Assembly: GCA_013002165.1 (NCBI GenBank)
Contig: JABDKO010000220.1
Span: 1-64,000 of the forward strand
Reading direction: 5' to 3'
From: Rhodothermales bacterium
GTDB lineage: Bacteria > Bacteroidota > Rhodothermia > Rhodothermales > JABDKH01
Length of the DNA stretch: 64,000 nucleotides
Below the pieces are notes generated by a model. The model was given only the letters and a program-made list of their open reading frames with translations. It was not told where the DNA came from and made no database searches. Made by a program: the position numbers and the translations under genes. The first letter of the stretch is position 1; every line of letters starts with the position of its first letter. Below are positions 56,253-64,000 of this stretch, one piece after another.

Positions 56253-58707
56253 TTATGGTTCGTGGCGTAAGTCGTGTCGGTATTCGATTCCAGAGCCCCT
56301 GACTGTCCGGTACCCAGTAATATGAAATCGTATTTACCTGATCGAAAACATTGAGCAGTTCACCGGTGAGTTCAAGAACAACGGGGAGGCCCGAGAAACC
56401 ATTCTGGAACACAGTCACGTCACGCGAGGCACCGATATCGAATCTGAAATATACGGGATAACGAGCCGAAAGCCGGTCGCCCGGTATTTGTGTTAGCAGA
56501 CTTCCAACCTGCTCGCCGGGGACAGGTGGTGTGTACGGAAGACCACTACCGAAGAGCGTCCTCATGTGGATTTTCCAATTCGGGTCGTTTGGGATGTAGT
56601 CCTGTATGAAGATCGAAACGGTATGCCTCTGATCCGTCGGTCGCGGATTTGAGCCCGTAGTGAACTCGTCCTGGAACCCCGGAAGGAAAGACTCGGTGGC
56701 ATGCAGGTATCCATAATTTATCCAGCTCTCAAGGCCGGGTACAAGCTCACCGCGGACCTGCACGTCAAGACCGTACATCGTTCCCTTCGCATCATTCACT
56801 CCTGAATATTCCACCCGAACATTGTCGATGTCGTACGAGATCAGATTGCTAACCCTTTTCAGATAGGCTTCCGTTCGCAACGTGAGCCGCTTCTCTGTAA
56901 AGAAGTGTTCAAGTCCCGCAACAAACTGAAGTGACCTTTGCGATTTCAGGTCCCGATTCAGGCTGCCGAGAATAGTTTCACCAGGATCGGGCTTGCCCCG
57001 TAGCTCTCTGTAAACCGGCGTCTGGTGATACACTCCGGCGCTGCCGAAAAACGACGTGACCGAAGACTGCTGGAACCGCATCGACAGACGAGGTGATACG
57101 GTAAATTCATTACTGAACGAATAGTAGTCACCGCGAAGGCCTCCAGAAATCAGGAGCCGCCCGGGACTTGATGCAAGGGCATCAAAGTCGTTGTGCAGAT
57201 AAAAACCAAATTGCTCCTCGGAAAAGGATGCGCTGTCAATGAGGCTGTCGGCCACAATTCGAATAGTACCGCCTTCGGTCGACGGTCCTGTCACGACCGA
57301 CTTTTCATTAATCCTGTCAGTGAACTCGAGCCTGCGGGCATACCATCCCACCTCCGGTATCGTTCGACCGAGATTCAAGCGGTATGCTCCATTGGCCGTT
57401 GTTGATCGAACATCGATTCGATTATCTGCGGTTTCCTCCTGAGACGACGTGCCTGCCTCAAGCAGCCCTTCTCCGGTATCCGGATCGCCACTGCCCGGAT
57501 TAACCTGAAACAGAACAGCGGTTCCGCTAATTTCAAACCGCTCTTCCTCACTGGTGTCGAATATCGAGACATCATGTGTGACGGTAATCCTGTCGTCGAT
57601 GGTGTTTACCAATCGGGCGCCTGCAAATGACGTTTGATAACCGTCTATTTCGAAATTGTCCGGGTCAAACGTAGTCCAGAGTGATTTCAGGTTGGAAGGT
57701 GCGATGCGTGGATCCTGACTGACGGTACCAAAGAACGTCTTTCTGGTGTTGGGGTCGAGGGTGAACTCGTGCTCCGCGTACATACCCAGTAGTTCAAGCT
57801 GCGTCGATCGAGTTATCGATACATTGATACCAAGCTGAACATCTGTGAAGTTCGGATCATACGTTCCTTTTAATTCCTGCGTCGCAAAGAAACGTCGCGC
57901 CCGTGCGCGCCGGGCTCCACCAACCACGCTTACTCGTCCATTCGGGGACGCCGTCTTGATTGCCACGCCTGCATCAAGGAGGGATGAGTAAGCCTTGCCT
58001 GAAATGGTTCCCGGCTGAGGATCGGTGTACTGTACGTCCAGTGCAGAAGATAACTTTCCTCCGTAGCGAACAGGAAACCCGCCCGTGTAAAACGTAAGCG
58101 ACTCCGTCAGATCCGGATTAAGCAGACTGAGTCCTTCTTGCTCGCCCTGGCGAGGACGGAAAGGGAGGTAGACCTCGAAGCCGTTTACAAAGAGGAGATT
58201 TTCGTTAAAGCCGCCACCGCGGACGGAGTATTGATTCGACAATTCATTGTTTGTCGCAACACCCGGTATGACTTTGAGCGACCGAAGGACGTCCTTCATC
58301 GGGGCAGGAATCGATTCAATTGTCTCGGCATCTAGCTGAAATACACCTGCGGCAATAGCCTGCCTGGAACCCTCAATGGTGATTTCATCCAGACCTACAG
58401 TCGCCGGGCTAAGCACAACAAGCTGTTCAGTAGCCTCGTCTCTAAAAACGATGGCAGAGTCCGCTACAGATTCGTAGCCGACTGCACTGAAACGGATTAA
58501 GTACCGGCCGGCGGGAATGCGCATCAGGAACGAACCATCATCTCGCGAGGCGGTCCCGTAATTTGTCCCGGCTACAACTACCGTGACTCCTGGAATAGTT
58601 TCAAGGGTTGCCTGGTCGCGAATCTCTCCGCGAATTTCGCCCCAGCTCTGCGCACTGGCGACTGAAGGCAAAAGGAAAACAACGAGGAGTAACGGGATAA
58701 ACCGCAT
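56227..58707 (-). CDS. TonB-dependent receptor with N-terminal carboxypeptidase-like regulatory domain
   Basis: GEIRGEIRDQATLETIPGVTVVVAGTNYGTASRDDGSFLMRIPAG; plug NQYSVRGGGFNENLLFVNGFEV; signal peptide from 58707. Confidence 0.93.
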   Translation of the reverse strand: MRFIPLLLVVFLLPSVASAQSWGEIRGEIRDQATLETIPGVTVVVAGTNYGTASRDDGSFLMRIPAGRYLIRFSAVGYESVADSAIVFRDEATEQLVVLSPATVGLDEITIEGSRQAIAAGVFQLDAETIESIPAPMKDVLRSLKVIPGVATNNELSNQYSVRGGGFNENLLFVNGFEVYLPFRPRQGEQEGLSLLNPDLTESLTFYTGGFPVRYGGKLSSALDVQYTDPQPGTISGKAYSSLLDAGVAIKTASPNGRVSVVGGARRARARRFFATQELKGTYDPNFTDVQLGINVSITRSTQLELLGMYAEHEFTLDPNTRKTFFGTVSQDPRIAPSNLKSLWTTFDPDNFEIDGYQTSFAGARLVNTIDDRITVTHDVSIFDTSEEERFEISGTAVLFQVNPGSGDPDTGEGLLEAGTSSQEETADNRIDVRSTTANGAYRLNLGRTIPEVGWYARRLEFTDRINEKSVVTGPSTEGGTIRIVADSLIDSASFSEEQFGFYLHNDFDALASSPGRLLISGGLRGDYYSFSNEFTVSPRLSMRFQQSSVTSFFGSAGVYHQTPVYRELRGKPDPGETILGSLNRDLKSQRSLQFVAGLEHFFTEKRLTLRTEAYLKRVSNLISYDIDNVRVEYSGVNDAKGTMYGLDVQVRGELVPGLESWINYGYLHATESFLPGFQDEFTTGSNPRPTDQRHTVSIFIQDYIPNDPNWKIHMRTLFGSGLPYTPPVPGEQVGSLLTQIPGDRLSARYPVYFRFDIGASRDVTVFQNGFSGLPVVLELTGELLNVFDQVNTISYYWVPDSQGLWNRIPTRLTPRTINVRASVRF

Positions 58708-58828
58708 CGAATGAGTTAGTCGGTAACTAAAGAATGATTCGGTAGCGATTTTTATCGATATGGCAATCGTTAGCGATTGATTGGATGGCGGACTGTTACT
58801 CTGACTTTTGTAGCTCGTTCCGGCAGCC

Positions 58829-59506
58829 TCAGGTAAATAATGGTGACAATGCCAGCAACTCAAGCGGTGGTAGAACGAGACCGAAGGCTGTGCCCCATGC
58901 CAGCTCTACTTCTGTATGCGCTTTCAATCGGGTTCGTGCCCACCACAGAACAGGTATGAAAAGGGCGCATGCGATCGCAATGGAAAGCAGCATGGTACCC
59001 TTACCAGTCAATATCGGCATTGCGCCATATCGCATAAAGAACAGAATAGCGGCTGTTCCTGCAATGGATGCCATATGCAGCGATATTTTGAATCGCAGAT
59101 TGATAAGCAGCAGCCCGATATTGTTGATCAGGTATACGATCATCAGGCATACCATGAGAGGCTTTAGTGCTGACTCCCATCTCAAAAAAAACAGTAACGC
59201 CGCAATGTTGGCAATGACAGATACAGTAAAGGGAATCGTGCGGGACGTACGATCTCGAAGTTCAATGGTAACGTTTTTTCGCGATTGGACGACCAGCAGC
59301 ATCACACCAAACGGAATCAGTGCAAAGCACACGGTAACAACGATGACTGCCGTGATGGTCGATGACAATGGATTCCCCATTGCTGACAGTGTCACAAACG
59401 TAGTAATTGGTGGAAGGATGAGCGGGTTCACCACAAGCGTTAACAGATAAGCAAGCCGTTCACTAACGGGGCCACTTGAAAGATCTGGTGCTGCTGAATC
59501 CGTCAC
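58829..59506 (-). CDS. Integral membrane protein, PAP2-like
   Basis: Multi-TM; GTG start at 59506 proposed because the listed ORF start lies inside proS. Confidence 0.6.
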   Translation of the reverse strand: MTDSAAPDLSSGPVSERLAYLLTLVVNPLILPPITTFVTLSAMGNPLSSTITAVIVVTVCFALIPFGVMLLVVQSRKNVTIELRDRTSRTIPFTVSVIANIAALLFFLRWESALKPLMVCLMIVYLINNIGLLLINLRFKISLHMASIAGTAAILFFMRYGAMPILTGKGTMLLSIAIACALFIPVLWWARTRLKAHTEVELAWGTAFGLVLPPLELLALSPLFT

Positions 59507-59510
59507 AGTC

Positions 59511-60986
59511 CTAGTACGCCTTCGCGTAGATAACCTTTTGTGCCGACGGTTTTCCTGAAAAAGGATCGACCCCTTCTTCCATCGGCTCGCCGATCGGAAC
59601 ACAACGGATTGTCGCTCCCGTTTGCTCTTTTACAAGGGCCTCGGTTTCATCTGTTCCGTCCCAGTGAGCCCGAATGAAGCCACCTCTGGATTCCAGGATG
59701 TCGACAAATTCAGCTTGATCGTTCGCATCACTTGTCATCGACGTCCTGAAAGACACCGCAGATTCGAACATCCGCGTCTGCATCGTTTCGAGTTCACCTA
59801 CGATTAGTTCAGTAATACCATCCAGGGAGACAACCGATTTGTCCCGAGTATCCCGTCTGGCAAGTTCCACCGAGTTATTTGCGAGATCCCTTGGACCAAT
59901 TGCAATTCGAAGCGGCACTCCCTGCAACTCATACTCGTTGAATTTCCAGCCGGGCCGATATTGCTCGCGATCATCAAGTTTTACCCGCACACCGGCAGAG
60001 CCAAGACTCTCCTTGATTTCAGTAGATCTGGTAAGAACATTCTGGCGGTCTTCTTCCGACCGGTAAATAGGTACAATCACAACCTGGGTTGGAGCCAGAC
60101 GCGGAGGGACTACAAGTCCCTGATCGTCGGAGTGTGCCATTACGAGGGCACCAACGAGTCGGGTCGAGACGCCCCAGGAGGTCGCCCAGACATATTCGAG
60201 TTCATTGTTCTTGTTCTGGAACTGACAATCAAATGCTTTTGCGAAGTTTTGTCCCAGGAAATGACTGGTCCCGGCTTGCAAAGCTTTGCCATCCTGCATA
60301 AGCGCTTCGATGCAATATGTATCAACGGCACCGGCAAACCTTTCGGACGGCGTTTTGACTCCTTTGATTACAGGCAGCGCCATGTACTCCTCAGCAAAAG
60401 TTGCGTAGACATCAAGCATTTGCTTCGTTTCTGCAACTGCTTCTTCCCTCGTTGCATGTGCAGTGTGTCCTTCCTGCCAGAGGAATTCGGATGTACGCAA
60501 GAAAAGTCGTGTCCTCATCTCCCAGCGAACAACATTCCCCCATTGATTCAGCAGGATGGGTAGGTCGCGCCACGACTGTATCCAGTTCGAGAAAGAATCC
60601 CATATGATTGTCTCGCTTGTCGGTCTGATGACAAGGTTTTCTTCGAGCCTGGAATCCGGAGCGGGTTCGACACCATTGCCCGCCTCATTGACCTGAAGGC
60701 GCGAGTGCGTAACGATCGCACACTCTTTGGCAAACCCCTCGACGTGTGCTGCTTCCCTCGCAAGAAATGACTCGGGAATCAGGAGTGGGAAATATGCATT
60801 TTCATGACCAGTCTCTTTGAACATGCGGTCCAACTCAGACTGCATATTCTCCCAGATGGCATAACCGTTTGGCCGGATGATCATGCTGCCGCGAACTGGC
60901 GAGTAATCAGCCAGCTTCGCCTTTCGCACAATGTCGATGTACCACTTGGAGAAATCCTCCGATCGCGCTGTGATGGCTTCAGCCAT
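59511..60986 (-). CDS. proS: Prolyl-tRNA synthetase (archaeal/eukaryotic-type, no INS editing domain)
   Basis: [54 protein letters not shown]-terminal KVIYAKAY. Confidence 0.95.
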   Translation of the reverse strand: MAEAITARSEDFSKWYIDIVRKAKLADYSPVRGSMIIRPNGYAIWENMQSELDRMFKETGHENAYFPLLIPESFLAREAAHVEGFAKECAIVTHSRLQVNEAGNGVEPAPDSRLEENLVIRPTSETIIWDSFSNWIQSWRDLPILLNQWGNVVRWEMRTRLFLRTSEFLWQEGHTAHATREEAVAETKQMLDVYATFAEEYMALPVIKGVKTPSERFAGAVDTYCIEALMQDGKALQAGTSHFLGQNFAKAFDCQFQNKNNELEYVWATSWGVSTRLVGALVMAHSDDQGLVVPPRLAPTQVVIVPIYRSEEDRQNVLTRSTEIKESLGSAGVRVKLDDREQYRPGWKFNEYELQGVPLRIAIGPRDLANNSVELARRDTRDKSVVSLDGITELIVGELETMQTRMFESAVSFRTSMTSDANDQAEFVDILESRGGFIRAHWDGTDETEALVKEQTGATIRCVPIGEPMEEGVDPFSGKPSAQKVIYAKAY

Positions 60987-61215
60987 TGTATACTTTTTGG
61001 GTCAGGTTGGACGGGCTGAAATCAGAAAACGGCTTTCAAGGGTCACGAAACGACGCTTTCAATGTCGGCCCGATATTTGTATATAGATAGAGCAGTCGGC
61101 GGGATGAAGCTATATGGTGCCACTCGCCACTGGATAGCTCGAAAATATACCGAGCGACAGGGCATTCAACGTGGAATGTCTGACGAATTACTGAAGCGGT
61201 ACTCTTAACTCACGG

Positions 61216-62574
61216 TTGGCAGCAATGAATTCCAACAGCTACAACTCCCGAAACAGCAAACTCGTACCGATCCTGATACCCGTGGTCTTGCTGGTTTTTT
61301 CAGGATGCTATACTCAACTCGCCGTCGTTGACGACAGGCCGATACCCACACGAGTAGAAATAGTCGAGACGGAAGACGGCACTATTGTAGAGCGCGAGTA
61401 CTACGAGGACGACTATTACGAAGATGACTACTACTACCAGGAAACACTCCCGTATAGTTACCGCAGATATTTCGGTCTTTACTACGACGATCCGTTCTAT
61501 TTCTCATATGCCGATCCGTACTACGGGCGATATCATTTCTATGACCCCTACTTCTACGATCCATTTCACTACGACCCGTATTACTACGGTTCGAGCCTCT
61601 ATTTCGGATTTACATTTGGCAGACCGTACTGGTATCGACCGTACAACTACGGCTACGGCTACGGGTATGGCTACAACAACCGCTACTACACGCACGGGTA
61701 CGGCGGATATGGTGGATACGGATACGGCTATTCGCCATACTACTATGACTACCATCCCGACCGTCGAATCGCGCGACGCGGCACATACGAGCCCCGCGGA
61801 TCATCGATTGGTCGTGGCGGAATAACCCGCGGCGCAACAGTTCGGGGTTCCGGACGAGGGGGCAGCTCGGCTACTGCCGGGTCAGGAGATGTTGTATACC
61901 CTTCTTCGCGAACAGTCGTGCGCGGCGGAAGCTCATCAGCGGGATCCGGCACATCGACAAGAACAGGGCGCTCTACTACAGGTTCAGCCGAGGGCGTTAC
62001 TCGCTCGGGCGGGTCTAATACTGAAGGAACACTCGGCAGGTCAACGTACCGCGGAAGAACTGACAGGACGCGGAGTACTGACGGATATACGCGTGGGTCG
62101 TCTTCAGATGCCACGCGCTCATCGACTACGCGCGGATCGTCAACGCGAGGTACCACGACACGAAGTTCGTCAGGCTCGACAGGATCCTCAAGTGGATCGT
62201 CGACCCGATCATCCAGCGGATCGTCGCGATCATCGTCTGGTACGACTACACGAAGCTCGTCAGGGTCGAGCACCAGGTCTTCGAGTGGAACACGAACGCG
62301 TTCATCAAGCGGATCCTCAACACGCGGTACGACGACACGAAGCTCGTCAGGTTCGAGTACAAGGTCATCCAGCGGAACGAGGACGCGCTCTTCGAGCGGC
62401 TCATCGCGCACGTCGTCAGGTGCATCAACACGATCAAGTAGCGGCAGCAGGAGTTCGTCGCGCGCAACGACATCTTCGTCCCGCAGGTCGGGTTCGTCCG
62501 CGAGTAGTTCAAGATCGTCTCGAAGCTCCGGCAAGTCGAGCTCCCGAAGTTCGCGCAAGAATAATCAAGATTAA
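61216..62574 (+). CDS. Low-complexity lipoprotein: Tyr/Gly-rich N-half and Ser/Arg/Thr-rich repetitive C-half
   Basis: Lipobox LVFSGC; YGYGYGYG and TRSSSGSSTRSSSGTR repeats. Confidence 0.75.
   Translation: MAAMNSNSYNSRNSKLVPILIPVVLLVFSGCYTQLAVVDDRPIPTRVEIVETEDGTIVEREYYEDDYYEDDYYYQETLPYSYRRYFGLYYDDPFYFSYADPYYGRYHFYDPYFYDPFHYDPYYYGSSLYFGFTFGRPYWYRPYNYGYGYGYGYNNRYYTHGYGGYGGYGYGYSPYYYDYHPDRRIARRGTYEPRGSSIGRGGITRGATVRGSGRGGSSATAGSGDVVYPSSRTVVRGGSSSAGSGTSTRTGRSTTGSAEGVTRSGGSNTEGTLGRSTYRGRTDRTRSTDGYTRGSSSDATRSSTTRGSSTRGTTTRSSSGSTGSSSGSSTRSSSGSSRSSSGTTTRSSSGSSTRSSSGTRTRSSSGSSTRGTTTRSSSGSSTRSSSGTRTRSSSGSSRTSSGASTRSSSGSRSSSRATTSSSRRSGSSASSSRSSRSSGKSSSRSSRKNNQD
62239..62412 (+). repeat. Two tandem 87-bp units within the Ser/Arg-rich domain
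   Basis: GTTTRSSSGSSTRSSSGTRTRSSSGSSTR then GTTTRSSSGSSTRSSSGTRTRSSSGSSRT, 29-aa offset. Confidence 0.8.
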
Positions 62575-62674
62575 ATCCAGCGTTATAAGTTCATTTTTTA
62601 ATGTTTCAAGGCCCGTGTGGGCACCATGCGGGCCTTTCCTATGTCCAATCATCACTGATTGATGCAAGATTGTC

Positions 62675-64000
62675 ATGAGAAGAGATACAAAAATATTCAA
62701 GAGATCGAACCGAATTGCAGGCGTGGCTATCATCGCTTCGCTGATACTCTTCGGTGCCGGGTCCAGGGCCACCTTGGCCCAGACAGCATTTGATGCCCTG
62801 CGCTTCTCCGAGCGGCAGCCTGGCTCCGGTGTTCGCTCCCTCGGTATGGGTGGTGTCGGTGCAGCAGGTATTGCCGACTACTCCGCTGTTTACACTAATC
62901 CCGCAGGGCTAGGCCTTTTTAAGAAGTCAACGCTGAGCGGCTCACTTGGAATCTACTCGATTACCGACGATGCGATCTATACAGTCGGATCGAATTCCAC
63001 CAGTCTGTCAAACGACCAATCTGACACGCGGCTTGGGCATATCGCGTATGTACACAAATATCCGACGGCCCGAGGAAGCCTCGTCATGGCGATCGGAATT
63101 AATCAGGTCCAATCGTTTAGTCGTGAACTCGTGTATAGTGGAGATAACGGCGACAACTCGGCTACAGATTTCTTCATGCCACTACCAGGCGAGTTTGAAA
63201 TCGACGCCGACAGTGGACAGGACGGAATTTTCGGAACCGACGATGATGTGTTCTTCCCATCGTTCTCCCGACCTTTATCATTTATTGCATTCGAGCTCTT
63301 TGCAATTGATTTCGATGCTGATCTATATGATTCAGGAGATCCGATTCCGTTCTTTCCGGCAGTAACCACCGGCACGGTACGGCAAACGGGTTCTGTGACC
63401 GAAAGTGGAGCCATGACAGAGTTCAATTTGGCCGGTGCATACGAAGCCGCGCAGGACGTCTTCCTGGGTGCCTCGGTGAATATCCCGTACGGCAAATGGG
63501 ACTTTGACAGGTTTCTCTCCGAGGAAGATTTGCAGAATGACAACGACGGCTCAGGCGGAACCATTGATTTTGAATTTCTCGAATGGGACCAGTTTGTAGA
63601 GTCTGAGCTGGTCGGAATAAACGCCCGTGTGGGAGCTGTAATAAGGCCCGACAACGGTGTGCGTGCCGGCCTTTCTATCGAGTCACCGACGTACTATTCA
63701 ATCACCGAAACTTTCGGTACGATTATGACGGTCGGTTTTGATGACGGATACGTAGATACATATGGCGACAGCGTTCAGGAAGATGTTGGTGCAGGTGAAT
63801 TCGAATATGAAATCCTGACTCCGTGGCGTTTCAGCGGCGGCGTCGGATTTACGACTGGTGACCTTACCGTCATGCTGGACGGAGAGTACGTCGACTGGTC
63901 AACTCTGGAACTCGACTCCGGAACGTTCTCGTTTACGGATGAGAACAGGTTCATTCGGCAAAATTTTGAAAGCGTCGTAAATGTGTCGGCTGGCCTGGAG
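62675..64000 (+). CDS. Outer-membrane beta-barrel protein (OMPP1/FadL/PorV-like), truncated by window end
   Basis: Signal peptide, then SERQPGSGVRSLGMGGVGAAGIADYSAVYTNPAGLGLF; frame open to position 64000. Confidence 0.85.
   Translation, partial: MRRDTKIFKRSNRIAGVAIIASLILFGAGSRATLAQTAFDALRFSERQPGSGVRSLGMGGVGAAGIADYSAVYTNPAGLGLFKKSTLSGSLGIYSITDDAIYTVGSNSTSLSNDQSDTRLGHIAYVHKYPTARGSLVMAIGINQVQSFSRELVYSGDNGDNSATDFFMPLPGEFEIDADSGQDGIFGTDDDVFFPSFSRPLSFIAFELFAIDFDADLYDSGDPIPFFPAVTTGTVRQTGSVTESGAMTEFNLAGAYEAAQDVFLGASVNIPYGKWDFDRFLSEEDLQNDNDGSGGTIDFEFLEWDQFVESELVGINARVGAVIRPDNGVRAGLSIESPTYYSITETFGTIMTVGFDDGYVDTYGDSVQEDVGAGEFEYEILTPWRFSGGVGFTTGDLTVMLDGEYVDWSTLELDSGTFSFTDENRFIRQNFESVVNVSAGLE

Noticed and set aside
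61749-62558. 269-aa antisense ORF and 257-aa + frame ORF (61889-62662) over the low-complexity gene
   Set aside because: Stop-free alternative frames caused by repetitive Ser/Arg/Gly codons; antisense product is pure D/E/L/V/R low complexity with no start context

Overview
64 kb of ordinary chromosome from a Rhodothermota/Balneolota-like bacterium (inferred from Sec/lipoprotein clade II NosZ, T9SS-like C-terminal domains, HEAT and LVIVD families; not proven). Main blocks: (1) paired HEAT-repeat proteins with an anti-sigma-associated partner; (2) a clade II nitrous-oxide reductase operon (cytochrome c, nosZ, a membrane protein fused to NosL, nosD, nosF, nosY) flanked by two Cys-containing Rrf2 regulators; (3) lipA, lysine 6-transaminase, a T9SS-type BNR protein, gyrA, an S46 peptidase, an amidohydrolase, and an LVIVD/choice-of-anchor-B protein next to a Met-rich c-type cytochrome; (4) two ABC exporters sandwiching RNase Z; (5) an arsR-arsM-AhpD-like-arsS arsenosugar cluster; (6) a Mn/Zn/Fe ABC operon behind a DtxR-like palindrome, in which both permeases carry C-terminal winged-helix-like tails; (7) a translation block (tRNA-Val, thrS, infC, rpmI, rplT, pheS, pheT, zapA) with a probable structured ncRNA (6S candidate) after zapA; (8) a TonB receptor, proS, a Tyr/Gly plus Ser/Arg low-complexity lipoprotein, and a truncated outer-membrane protein. 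Best leads for something under-described: a duplicated ~100-bp intergenic element with a CCTCCTCCC (anti-SD-like) motif, the NosL fusion with a possible internal start, the permease/winged-helix fusions, thrS lacking any canonical start codon, and the ncRNA downstream of zapA. No CRISPR, phage or transposase was found.
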